From contig JAIUNJ010000002.1 of the NCBI GenBank assembly GCA_020161855.1, forward strand, positions 536,529 through 600,528: a DNA stretch of 64,000 bases, in the 5' to 3' direction. Origin of the DNA: Pseudomonadota bacterium. Lineage in GTDB: Bacteria > Pseudomonadota > Alphaproteobacteria > Rhizobiales > Aestuariivirgaceae. Positions 56,449 through 64,000 of this stretch are shown piece after piece. A model generated the notes under the pieces. The model had not been told where the DNA came from. It was given only the letters and a program-made list of their open reading frames with translations, and searched no databases. The position numbers and the translations under genes are program-made. Position 1 is the first letter of the stretch. Each line of letters starts with the position of its first letter.

Positions 56449-58380
56449 TCAGACGGAGTCCCCGCCGCCCCGGCCCGATGCAAGCCCGAAACCCTCGATC
56501 TGGGCTTCAAGGCCTGTGGCCGACAGCAGCTGGTCCCGGACCGCAACAAGCGCGTTCAAGTTCTCTTCCGTTGGATCGCTTGCAAAAGCGGCTTCCGCCG
56601 CCTTCAGCTCGCGATCAAGCGTCACTGTTTTCCGGTGTAAAGCGAGCATCTGGCGGAGGCCTGTCCGGGCATCGTCGGGTGCAGCCGCGGGACCAAGGAA
56701 CCACTCATTCAGACGTTTCGCCTGGGTTTCGAGACGGTCCAGAACCGGACCAAAGCCTCGTGTTGTCAGGTGGCCCTTCAAGGCGGCCGGTTCAAGGGCC
56801 TCCTCGGAGGATGCGCTATCTAGAATTTGGGCTTGCAGCGAGTCAAGCTCGCGATTCGCCAAGGAAAGTGCGGCAAATTCGTCCCAGATGTCGTGCAGCA
56901 GGGAGGGGTGGTTGATCAGCGAAAGCAGGATCATCCGCTCGCGACGCTCCGCCGCAGCCTGGGCTCCCATGTTGGCCGCAGCAGCCTTCAGCTGGGGGGA
57001 AGCGGGCTCCGCCACATCCCAGGGGCGCTGGCCCGGGCGCAGCCGTGGCTGGAAACGGGCCCGGGCGCTGATCGGCCGGGAGCCTTGCGGCGCATTCCTG
57101 CCCCAAAGCGTCGCAAAACGATCCCGCAGGTCATCGAGATAGTGGCGACGGACGGTCTCGTCCTTGATGCCCCCCGCCAGGGCCCGCAGGTCGCGCTCAA
57201 AGGCTGCCCTCCGTTCGGGGCTGGAGCGGTCGTTCTCGCCCAGGGCCCGCCGCCACAGGACGCCGGCCATGGGCTCGGCTGCGGCAATCACATCCTTTAC
57301 GGCATCCGGGCCTTCGCTGCGCAGCAGATCGTCCGGATCCTTGCCTTCGGGCAGGAAGGCAAACCGGAGGGAGTGCCCCGGCGACAAAAGCGGCAAGGCC
57401 AGATCGAGGGCACGATAGGCCGCCTTGAGGCCAGCCGCATCGCCGTCGAAACACAGGATGGGCTCCGGCACCGTGCGCCAGAGCAAGGCCAACTGGTTTT
57501 CCGTCAAGGCCGTGCCGAGAGGTGCCACGGCTTCCGTGAACCCGGCGCGATACATGGCGATCACGTCGACATAGCCCTCAACCGCGATCAGCCGGTTGTT
57601 CTGGTGGGCAGGTCCGCGCGCCTTGTCGAAATTGTAGAGCACCTCGCCCTTGTGGAAGATCGGCGTCTCGGGCGAATTCAGATACTTCGCAGGCACATCG
57701 GGCCGCAGCGCGCGGCCGCCGAAGGCAATCACCCTGCCCCGGCTGTCACGGATCGGAAACATCACGCGATCACGAAAGCGGTCGAAGGCTACCGGGACAT
57801 CGTCACCAGCGATAACTAGCCCAGCTTCGATCATCTGCTCCAAAGTGACTTCAGCAGCAGCCAGTTCATTTCTGAGGTAACCGCGGTCATCTCGGGCGTA
57901 ACCGATGCCGAACTCCTTCTGGACGGCAGGCGAGAGTTCGCGATCAGACAGATAGCCCCGCGCCTTGGCGCCATGTGAAGACTGCAACTCGGCCTGAAAG
58001 ATCTTCGCGGCCATCTCCATCACGTCATAGAGGCTGGCCCGTGTCTTCTCGCGTTCAACTTCCTCTTCCGACATGACGGGCATGGGCAGCCCGGCATCGC
58101 TGGCCAGCCGTTCCACGGCCTCCGGAAAGCTCAAGCCATCCTTCTCCACCAGGAAAGTGAAGATGTCGCCGCTCGCCTTGCAGCCGAAGCAATGATAGCG
58201 GCCCTTCCGGTCATCGGCATGGAAGCTCGGCGATTTTTCGTTGTGGAACGGGCAGCAGGCCCAGAAATCGCCCTTGCCGGCATTGGTCTTGCGCCTGTCC
58301 CATTGCACGCGCCGCCCGACCACGGATGACAATGTCACCCGGGCACGGATCTGGTCGAGAAAGACGGGCGGGAAGCGCAT
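56449..58380 (-). CDS. dnaG: DNA primase
   Basis: Makes RNA primers for replication (643 residues). The CHC2 zinc finger is intact (CPFH then CFGC within the first 75 residues). The RNA polymerase core has the TOPRIM acid motif EGYVDVIA and CFDGDAAG, with YLNSPETPIFHKGE before it. The C-terminal helicase-binding domain is about residues 470-640. The start MRFPPVFLDQIRARV is canonical, and an ATG 9 bases upstream is an alternative. dnaG-rpoD is the standard macromolecular-synthesis arrangement. Confidence 0.97.
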   Translation of the reverse strand: MRFPPVFLDQIRARVTLSSVVGRRVQWDRRKTNAGKGDFWACCPFHNEKSPSFHADDRKGRYHCFGCKASGDIFTFLVEKDGLSFPEAVERLASDAGLPMPVMSEEEVEREKTRASLYDVMEMAAKIFQAELQSSHGAKARGYLSDRELSPAVQKEFGIGYARDDRGYLRNELAAAEVTLEQMIEAGLVIAGDDVPVAFDRFRDRVMFPIRDSRGRVIAFGGRALRPDVPAKYLNSPETPIFHKGEVLYNFDKARGPAHQNNRLIAVEGYVDVIAMYRAGFTEAVAPLGTALTENQLALLWRTVPEPILCFDGDAAGLKAAYRALDLALPLLSPGHSLRFAFLPEGKDPDDLLRSEGPDAVKDVIAAAEPMAGVLWRRALGENDRSSPERRAAFERDLRALAGGIKDETVRRHYLDDLRDRFATLWGRNAPQGSRPISARARFQPRLRPGQRPWDVAEPASPQLKAAAANMGAQAAAERRERMILLSLINHPSLLHDIWDEFAALSLANRELDSLQAQILDSASSEEALEPAALKGHLTTRGFGPVLDRLETQAKRLNEWFLGPAAAPDDARTGLRQMLALHRKTVTLDRELKAAEAAFASDPTEENLNALVAVRDQLLSATGLEAQIEGFGLASGRGGGDSV

Positions 58381-58474
58381 GGGCGGCATTTAACATCACT
58401 TGCCGGGAGCCGCCACCTTGCGGGCGGCGCCCTTGCATGACAGTCTGCGGGCGGAATCTGGAGGACTCGCAATC

Positions 58475-58909
58475 ATGGCAATCAAGAAAATCTACACCGC
58501 TGTCGCAACGGCAAAGGGCGGCCGCGGCGGCGGCACGGCCAAGACCGACGACGGTATGCTGGACCTGATCCTCGCCCATCCGGTGAAGATGGGCGGCGAC
58601 GGCAAGGGCACCAACCCCGAGCAACTTTTTGCTGCCGGCTATTCCTCCTGCTTTCTCGGCGCCATGAAGTTCGTGAACAGCAAGGACAAGAAGCCCAAGC
58701 CCTTCTCGCCGGAGTCCACGGTGAAGGCAAATGTCAGCTTCGGGCCACGCTCCGACAAGAAGGGCTTCGGCATTGAAGTGAAGCTTGAAGTGTCGCTGCC
58801 CGGCCTCAAGAAGGCGGAAGCCACTGCACTTGCCAAGAAGGCGCATGTGGTGTGCCCCTACTCGCATGCGATCCGCAAAAACGTGAAGGTGACGACCAAG
58901 ATCGTCTGA
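58475..58909 (+). CDS. ohr: Organic hydroperoxide resistance protein (Ohr/OsmC family)
   Basis: A thiol peroxidase of 144 residues that reduces organic hydroperoxides. It has the two catalytic cysteines C59 (AGYSSCFLGAM) and C127 (HVVCPYSHAI) in the Ohr arrangement, GTNPEQLFAAGY, and the N-terminal KKIYTAVATAKGGRGG. Usually controlled by OhrR, which is not in the window. GGAGG lies 10 bases before the ATG. Confidence 0.94.
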   Translation: MAIKKIYTAVATAKGGRGGGTAKTDDGMLDLILAHPVKMGGDGKGTNPEQLFAAGYSSCFLGAMKFVNSKDKKPKPFSPESTVKANVSFGPRSDKKGFGIEVKLEVSLPGLKKAEATALAKKAHVVCPYSHAIRKNVKVTTKIV

Positions 58910-58925
58910 TCGATCCGGAGGAGCC

Positions 58926-59651
58926 ATGGCCATGCTGCAGGCTTGCCTGAATGGCGGCCGGTCACGCCGGAATCATTCCGGCGTGCCTGTGACACCTGAA
59001 CAGATTGCGAGCGATGCGAAGGCGGCCTTTGCGGCGGGGGCGTCGGAGTTCCACTTTCATCCGCGGGGCCCCGATGAGCTGGAGAGCCTTGCGGCAGATG
59101 CAATCGCAGCGGCCATCGACGCGGTGCGCTCGGCGGTGCCGGGTGCGCCTATCGGCCTTTCCACCCACGCCGGCATTCCCCCCGGTGGCGCTGCCCGCAT
59201 TCCCTTCCTGCGCACGTGGCATCGCAAGCCGGACTATGTTTCGGTCAATCTCGTGGAAGAAGATGCGCCCGAGGTGATGGCAATCATGCGGGACATGGGG
59301 ATCGGCATTGAAGCCGGCATCTGGTCAGTTGCGGACGCACGGCGTTTCGTGGCGCTGCCCGGGTCACGTCACTGCCTGCGCATCCTCATCGAGATCAACG
59401 AACAGGACATAGCGAGCGGGCTTCAAGCCGTTGACGGCATTCTCGATGTGCTGAAGGCTGCGGGTATTTATCTCCCCATCCTGTTGCATGGCCTTGATGA
59501 GGGGAAATGGCCCTTCATCCGCGAAGCTCATGCCCGGGGCTTTGACACGCGCGTAGGCCTTGAGGATGGCTTCACGATGCCGGATGGCACGCGCGCCAGC
59601 GGCAACGCCGCACAGGTTGCCGCCGCTCGGGCGCTGGCCCGAACAGGCTAA
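58926..59651 (+). CDS. BKACE (3-keto-5-aminohexanoate cleavage, DUF849) family protein
   Basis: A 241-residue TIM-barrel protein of the beta-keto acid cleavage enzyme family. It has the opening ACLNGGRSRRNH, the zinc-ligand-type EFHFHPRG, GLSTHAG with a further His, and the late VGLEDG. Classic BKACE members (about 270-310 residues) cleave beta-keto acids with acetyl-CoA, so this one is somewhat short. It follows ohr by 16 bases, possibly cotranscribed. Substrate unknown. Its stop overlaps the convergent methyltransferase stop (CTAA). Confidence 0.8.
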   Translation: MAMLQACLNGGRSRRNHSGVPVTPEQIASDAKAAFAAGASEFHFHPRGPDELESLAADAIAAAIDAVRSAVPGAPIGLSTHAGIPPGGAARIPFLRTWHRKPDYVSVNLVEEDAPEVMAIMRDMGIGIEAGIWSVADARRFVALPGSRHCLRILIEINEQDIASGLQAVDGILDVLKAAGIYLPILLHGLDEGKWPFIREAHARGFDTRVGLEDGFTMPDGTRASGNAAQVAAARALARTG

Positions 59652-60442
59652 GACTGCTTCGGCTTGCGCGCGCGGATATGCGTGGGGCAGTGCTCCCCGG
59701 ACTCGAGCACAGGCAGCATGTTCGACCAGATGGTGATGTTGTGGTCGACGAAGGCTTTGCCAAACTTGGCCACCGCGCCATCGTAGAGCTCGCCCTTCAT
59801 CGCCGCCAGTTCTTCCTTGGCCCGTTCGCGATACCAGCCGTTGCGGCTCTCGGTGCTGACGTCGGCAAACTGCGAGGCACTGAGTGCATCCGCATAGCGC
59901 GATGGCGATGCCATGCCGAAGTCGAGGCCTTCTGCGGTGATGTAGGCCTTCATCTGCGCCGAAGGTTCATTGTCGTGGCCAATCATCCAGTCCGAGGCGA
60001 TGAACCAGCCACCCGGCTTCAAGACGCGTGAGACCTCACGCATCAGCGCATGCTTGTCCGGAATATGGACGATGGAATCCTTGCTGAAGACGATGTCGAA
60101 AGTGCCCGGCGGAAATGGCAAAGGGCCCGGAGCCACCTTCACGAAACCAACGCGATCACCGACACCGGCTTCCTGCACACGCTTGCGGGCATTGGCAATC
60201 ACCGTGTCCTCGACATCAATGCCGGTCACATAGGCGGCACCATAGACTTTCGCCAGCAGCACATCGATACCGCCTGCGCCGCAGCCGATGTCGAGCACGG
60301 CCTTGTTCTTGATGTCGGCGCCGGCAAGCAGGCGCGCCACTTCTTCAGGCCCACCAGGCGACAGAAAACCATCGCCCCAGACATGCTCGAGCATGCCGAT
60401 CAGGTCCTGCCCATAGAGCTCACCGTTTGCGTCTGCGCTCAT
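59648..60442 (-). CDS. AdoMet-dependent methyltransferase with phosphoethanolamine-methyltransferase-like motifs
   Basis: A class I methyltransferase of 264 residues. Motif I is VLDIGCGAGGIDVLLA (core at 51-58), with GIDVEDTVIANARKR, then the acceptor-side block FSKDSIVHIPDKHALMREVSRVLKPGGWFIASDW, of which the S-(K/R)-D-S-I-x-H-I-x-D-K part resembles phosphoethanolamine N-methyltransferases. The C-terminal part with GWYRERAKEELAAMKG is a typical amine-methyltransferase tail. The amine substrate is my inference, and sarcosine/dimethylglycine-type methyltransferases are an alternative. Confidence 0.75.
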   Translation of the reverse strand: MSADANGELYGQDLIGMLEHVWGDGFLSPGGPEEVARLLAGADIKNKAVLDIGCGAGGIDVLLAKVYGAAYVTGIDVEDTVIANARKRVQEAGVGDRVGFVKVAPGPLPFPPGTFDIVFSKDSIVHIPDKHALMREVSRVLKPGGWFIASDWMIGHDNEPSAQMKAYITAEGLDFGMASPSRYADALSASQFADVSTESRNGWYRERAKEELAAMKGELYDGAVAKFGKAFVDHNITIWSNMLPVLESGEHCPTHIRARKPKQS

Positions 60443-60461
60443 TCGCGTTCCAGAAATAAAA

Positions 60462-60482
60462 GGGGGCTGCAAAGCAGCCCCC
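60462..60482 (-). terminator. Strong intrinsic terminator after the His-rich protein gene
   Basis: GGGGGCTGC (60462-60470) pairs perfectly with GCAGCCCCC (60474-60482) around a 3-base loop. TTTTATTT follows on the minus strand. It ends the gene stopping at 60494 and lies 20 bases before the methyltransferase start codon. Confidence 0.9.
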
Positions 60483-60493
60483 AAACTCGGATA

Positions 60494-60742
60494 TCAGTGA
60501 TGACCATGCCGGTGCCAATGGCTGTGGCAGTATTTCATCTTCACCTTTTTCTTCTTGCCCTTCTTCTTCACCCACTCTGTGTGGCAGTGATAGTGTTTGT
60601 GCTTGTACTTGCCCACATGAACACCGATGCCCGGGACGCCGATGTAGATGTTCACTCTGGCGTTGGCTTCCTGTGTCTGTGTAGCAACACCGACGAGCAT
60701 TGCTCCGGCAGCAGCCACGGCGAGAAGTGTGGTTCGGATCAT
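60494..60742 (-). CDS. Small secreted His/Lys-rich protein
   Basis: An 82-residue protein with signal peptide (IRTTLLAVAAAGAMLVG, cleavage near ANA), then a short hydrophobic VNIYIGVPGIGVHVGK and a C-terminal half with ten or more histidines, two cysteines and a poly-lysine run (KKKGKKKKVK). It ends HWHRHGHH. It probably binds metal ions or an anionic surface in the periplasm. It has its own terminator. I know no family name. Confidence 0.7.
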   Translation of the reverse strand: MIRTTLLAVAAAGAMLVGVATQTQEANARVNIYIGVPGIGVHVGKYKHKHYHCHTEWVKKKGKKKKVKMKYCHSHWHRHGHH

Positions 60743-60809
60743 GTTGCTTTCCTCATGCTAGACCCCGCGCAACTCAAGATAACATGATCGCCAGCGGATT
60801 CGAGTAAAA

Positions 60810-62549
60810 TCAGCTTCGCCCGAAAAGGCGTTCGATGTCGCCAAGCTTCAGTTCAATGAAGGTCGGGCGGCCATGATTGCATTGGCCGGCGTTGGGTGTC
60901 ACTTCCATCTGCCGCAACAGGGCGTCCATCTCTTCGATGCGAAGGGGCCTGTTGGCACGCACGGAGTGATGGCAGGCAAAGGTGGCAAGAGCGTGGTTCG
61001 CCCGTTCACTGAGCGTGGAAGCCGTGCCCCATTCAGCAGCCTCGTCGGCGATGGCTTTCAGCAACGCGGGCATGTTTACCTGCCCGAGGGCAGCAGGCAC
61101 TTCACGCACGAGGAGCGATTGCGCGCCAAAGCTTTCCACCGCCAATCCAAGCGTTGCCAGCAGTTCCTGCACGGAGAGGACGGCAGCCATGGTGCCCGGA
61201 TCGAGTTCGACAACCTCGGGCACAAGCAGCGGCTGTGTGGTGACACCCTGACCTTCGCGCTCCCGCTTCAGCCGCTCGTAGACGATGCGTTCATGGGCAG
61301 CATGCTGATCAACAAGGATCACGCCCGTCGCCGTCTGCGCCACGATATAGTTGCCGTGCAGTTGAGCGCGCGCGTAGCCAAGCGGCTGATCGCCGCCGGA
61401 AACCTGTTCCGCAGGCGCAGCAGCCATCGTGGGTGGCATGTTCATCTCGAAAGCCGCCTGCCGTGCCTCAGCGAAACCGCCCATGGCATTTCCCCCGCCC
61501 GCGAACGGCGCAGCGGAACGGAATGCGGCGGCCGTCTCGCGGCCAAGATGAACATCGGAAGATGGGAGCTTCGCCGTCAGCGCGCGACGGATGCCGGACA
61601 CGATGACGTTGCGCACCAGCGATTGATCGCGGAAGCGCACCTCCGCCTTGGCCGGATGCACATTCACATCGACCCGTTCGGGGGCGCAGGTGATATAGAG
61701 AGCCAGCGCCGGAAAGCGCCCCGGTGGAAGCACGTCTGCATAGGCGCCGCGAATAGCGCCGGCGATCAACTTGTCGCGCACCGGCCTTCCATTCACGAAG
61801 GCAAATTGCTGCGTGGCCTGTGCCCGCGCCGCCGTGGGCAGGCCTGCCAACCCTTCAACCACGATATCTTCGACAGCGTGCTGCACGGGCACGGCATTGG
61901 CGATGAACTCTCGGCCGAGAACCTGCGCAATGCGTTGTTCGCGCGTCTCTCCCGGCGGGCAATCGAGCCAGCGACGCTCCTCGCTGGCAAAGGAAAAGCC
62001 GATTGCCGGATTGGCCAGTGCCAGGCGGCGCATCACATCAAGCGCCTCCGTGGTTTCGCTGCGGTCAGTCTTAAGAAATTTCAGGCGGGCCGGCGTTGCA
62101 AAGAAGAGATCGCGGATCTCGGCTTCCGTTCCGGCCTTCAGGCTCGCGGGGCGGCTGTCAGACTTGCGCCCGCCTTCCACGGAAATGGAGAAGGCAGCAT
62201 CCGAGCCGCGGGCCCGCGAGGTTATGGTCAGGCGGGCAACGCTGCCAATCGATGGCAAGGCTTCGCCACGGAAACCCATGGTGGCAATATGCGTCAGATC
62301 ATCGTCCGAGAGCTTTGAGGTGGCATGGCGCTCAACCGCCAGCACGAGATCGTCAGCACCCATGCCGTGGCCATCGTCGCTGACACGGATCAGTGTCTTG
62401 CCGCCGCCACGGAAGACGACATCAATCTGCCGCGCGCCCGCGTCTATAGCATTCTCGACGAGTTCCTTGACGGCACTCGCCGGCCGCTCGATCACTTCAC
62501 CGGCAGCAATACGGTTGATGGTGCCTTCGGAAAGGCGGTGGATTCGCAT
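60810..62549 (-). CDS. mutL: DNA mismatch repair protein MutL
   Basis: Couples MutS mismatch recognition to strand incision. The N-terminal GHKL ATPase has ERPASAVKELVENAIDAGA, DDGHGM, TSKL and GFRGEAL. The C-terminal domain holds the endonuclease-type DQHAAHERIVYE (DQHAx2Ex4E), so this 579-residue MutL probably nicks DNA itself, as expected outside the Dam-methylating enteric group. It is the gene after the BamF-like lipoprotein gene, on the same strand. Confidence 0.96.
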   Translation of the reverse strand: MRIHRLSEGTINRIAAGEVIERPASAVKELVENAIDAGARQIDVVFRGGGKTLIRVSDDGHGMGADDLVLAVERHATSKLSDDDLTHIATMGFRGEALPSIGSVARLTITSRARGSDAAFSISVEGGRKSDSRPASLKAGTEAEIRDLFFATPARLKFLKTDRSETTEALDVMRRLALANPAIGFSFASEERRWLDCPPGETREQRIAQVLGREFIANAVPVQHAVEDIVVEGLAGLPTAARAQATQQFAFVNGRPVRDKLIAGAIRGAYADVLPPGRFPALALYITCAPERVDVNVHPAKAEVRFRDQSLVRNVIVSGIRRALTAKLPSSDVHLGRETAAAFRSAAPFAGGGNAMGGFAEARQAAFEMNMPPTMAAAPAEQVSGGDQPLGYARAQLHGNYIVAQTATGVILVDQHAAHERIVYERLKREREGQGVTTQPLLVPEVVELDPGTMAAVLSVQELLATLGLAVESFGAQSLLVREVPAALGQVNMPALLKAIADEAAEWGTASTLSERANHALATFACHHSVRANRPLRIEEMDALLRQMEVTPNAGQCNHGRPTFIELKLGDIERLFGRS

Positions 62550-62586
62550 GAGAAGAAGTTAGCGGTGGCTCACAGCCACCACAACG

Positions 62587-63057
62587 TCAGTTGTCCTTGA
62601 ACAACTCGCCGATGTTCATGATCGTGCCGTAGTTCGGATTGTTCTTGCGCCGCTCGGCAACAACGGCCTTGCGGAGTTCTTCGCGCAGTTCCCAGTCCTT
62701 TTTCCTGGTGCCATCGGGCTTGTTCATGGAGATACCATACCTGGCATAGACGTCCTGCTGCGGAGCCGCGCTCGAGCTGTTGGATGCCGCAGCACCACCG
62801 CCATAGACATCGGACTCTGCCGAAGCCATCTGCTGCACAGGCGCAGGCTGGGGCGGCGGATTGGCCGCATAGGTATTCGTTGTCTGTCCGGGGGCTGCAA
62901 GGCTCAGGTCAGGCGGCATGGTGAGAGAATTGCCGACGGGAACGTTGCTGGCCTGCTGCACATGCGACTTGCCGGTCAGAAGATTGGAAGCGCCCGAACA
63001 GCCCGCAAGCAAAAGGGCAGCAAAAAGCAGGGCGACCGGAGACAGACTTTGACGCAT
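62587..63057 (-). CDS. BamF-like/DUF3035 lipoprotein
   Basis: A 156-residue lipoprotein with lipobox LLAGC, then a Pro/Gln/Ala-rich disordered middle (MPPDLSLAAPG is the conserved island) and a C-terminal charged helix (DGTRKKDWELREELRKAVVAERRKNNPNYGTIMNIGELF). Its position between lspA and peptidase/mutL genes and the PPDLSLP-like motif match the DUF3035/BamF family, described as a Bam-complex-associated lipoprotein in alphaproteobacteria. It starts 40 bases after lspA. Confidence 0.82.
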   Translation of the reverse strand: MRQSLSPVALLFAALLLAGCSGASNLLTGKSHVQQASNVPVGNSLTMPPDLSLAAPGQTTNTYAANPPPQPAPVQQMASAESDVYGGGAAASNSSSAAPQQDVYARYGISMNKPDGTRKKDWELREELRKAVVAERRKNNPNYGTIMNIGELFKDN

Positions 63058-63097
63058 GAAGGTACCTTATCCGACTGAATCCGGCAAAAGCGTGGCT

Positions 63098-63580
63098 TCA
63101 GACCGAGCGTTTCTCAAAGAAACCATCATAGACCATCAGCAATACCCCGGCAACGATGGCTATGTCGGCCACGTTGAAGATGTACCAGTTGAAACTTCCC
63201 CAATGGAAATGCACGAAATCTGCCACCGCGCCGTGCAGATAGCGGTCGACAACATTGCCCAGAGCCCCGCCAATGATGAAGCCGAGGCCAACCGCGGCAA
63301 TATTTGAAGCCGCCCGGGCCAGCCAGATGAAGAGCACAAGACTGATGAAGATGCTCATCAGGATCAGGATCTGCTGGGCGTGGGTCGTCAGCAACCCGTA
63401 GGAGACCCCCTTGTTCCAGGCCATCGTAAGGTTGAGGAAGGGTGTAACGGCAATGGAGTCGCGCTCGTCCAGATTGACGATCGTGAGGATCCAGTACTTC
63501 GTGAGCTGATCAGCCACGAAGATCAGGGCCATGATGATCGTACCCAGGGGCGAGAACGGCCCCCAGAACCGGGTTGTCAT
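63098..63580 (-). CDS. lspA: Lipoprotein signal peptidase (signal peptidase II)
   Basis: An aspartyl protease of the inner membrane, 160 residues and four helices. The two catalytic aspartates lie in GNVVDRYLHG and FNVADIAI, and NLTMAWNKGVSYGLL corresponds to the NxxxAFS-type loop. Its ATG overlaps the TGA of ileS (ATGA), the common ileS-lspA pair. The gene downstream encodes a lipoprotein that would be one of its clients. Confidence 0.95.
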   Translation of the reverse strand: MTTRFWGPFSPLGTIIMALIFVADQLTKYWILTIVNLDERDSIAVTPFLNLTMAWNKGVSYGLLTTHAQQILILMSIFISLVLFIWLARAASNIAAVGLGFIIGGALGNVVDRYLHGAVADFVHFHWGSFNWYIFNVADIAIVAGVLLMVYDGFFEKRSV

Positions 63581-64000
63581 CACACGGTCTTTCCGAAACG
63601 CTTCTGCCATTCTCTGACCGCTGCCGCATCACGCGGCGTGATATCCGGAAAATCCGGGTCGGAGCCAATCTCCCTGGAAATCTTCCACGAACGGGCGCAG
63701 CGCGCCCCTTCCGCCTTGGCGAAGACAACGCCAACGCCCTTCACGCTATCGAGCGTGAAGGCATTGGCCGGTGCAACGCCCTCGACGATGTCGATTGCCG
63801 AAGTGATGCAGACCTCAGCGAAATCATTGCCGCGCAGGGCCGCGACATCCGCCGCATCGCGTTGCACATAGACCCTGGGGGCCGCCTCCAGCGAGGAACC
63901 GATCGTCTTGTTGGCACGCTCGATCTCAAGCGCCCCGGTGACGACGCTACGCACATCCCTGATCTTGTCCCACTTCGCGGCCAGCGCGTCGTCGCGCCAG
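63580..64000 (-). CDS. ileS: Isoleucyl-tRNA synthetase, C-terminal part (runs off the window)
   Basis: Only the last 140 or so codons are visible, from [44 protein letters not shown], of which [13 protein letters not shown] and IGSSLEAAP are diagnostic for IleS. It ends with [10 protein letters not shown] after [18 protein letters not shown]. The anticodon-binding C-terminal extension is present, without the zinc finger seen in many eubacterial forms. The 5' end lies to the right of base 64000. Confidence 0.92.
   Translation of the reverse strand, partial: WRDDALAAKWDKIRDVRSVVTGALEIERANKTIGSSLEAAPRVYVQRDAADVAALRGNDFAEVCITSAIDIVEGVAPANAFTLDSVKGVGVVFAKAEGARCARSWKISREIGSDPDFPDITPRDAAAVREWQKRFGKTV

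Noticed and set aside
60873-62318. 481-codon plus-strand frame over mutL
   Set aside because: Antisense to an intact mutL; no recognisable domain.

Overview
The window is 64 kb of GC-rich chromosomal DNA from an alphaproteobacterium, most likely of the order Hyphomicrobiales (Rhizobiales). The pointers are purD divergent from xseA-DUF2093, a cysS/small-membrane-protein/cimA unit, rpoD beside dnaG, ileS-lspA followed by a BamF-like lipoprotein, an HlyU-family protein, and an FMN riboswitch ahead of ribD. There is no rRNA, tRNA, insertion sequence, prophage or CRISPR array. Coding density is very high, no gene-free stretch exceeds 300 bases, and many junctions are ATGA-type overlaps. Long open frames antisense to real genes are common here because of GC-rich codon use, and I left them out.

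Layout. 0-7 kb: a peptide-type solute-binding protein, psd-pssA (phosphatidylethanolamine synthesis), a YbjQ protein, and a LysM protein with an Atm1-type ABC exporter. 7-15 kb: LOG-family hydrolase, RarD, cimA, a 44-residue coupled membrane peptide, cysS with a compositionally foreign 3' half, a DMT exporter, a GST and a sterol-desaturase-like enzyme. 15-19 kb: the rib operon (ribD-ribE-ribBA-ribH) under an FMN riboswitch. 19-30 kb: class II DAHP synthase, xseA, purD, patatin, tadA, rsmD, ung, tam, an orphan MlaC-like protein, an acyltransferase and two GSTs. 30-37 kb: small secreted proteins, ettA, terC and a PAS hybrid histidine kinase. 37-44.5 kb: a solo HyuA-type protein and a probable envelope polysaccharide synthesis and export locus. 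44.5-54 kb: carbonic anhydrase, nitrilase-family enzyme, GNAT and NTF2-fold genes in one tight operon, then a TadG/VWA protein, PPK2, a D-2-hydroxyacid dehydrogenase, YjbQ and a Tat-exported intradiol dioxygenase. 54-64 kb: housekeeping genes rpoD, dnaG, ohr, mutL, a BamF-like lipoprotein, lspA and the 3' end of ileS.

The least ordinary part is 38.9-44.5 kb. A hyaluronan-synthase/NodC-like glycosyltransferase, a periplasmic adaptor carrying an N-terminal degenerate receiver domain, and a short TolC-like lipoprotein are encoded in one overlapping operon, divergent from a TviB/WbpA-type nucleotide-sugar dehydrogenase. The design recalls alginate Alg8/Alg44 but has a pseudo-receiver where Alg44 has PilZ. 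I infer an envelope-spanning machine for a (amino)uronate-containing glycan. Other notable points are the mosaic cysS, the riboswitch leader with a second hairpin and two possible ribD starts, and an orphan consensus promoter pointing antisense into rsmD.
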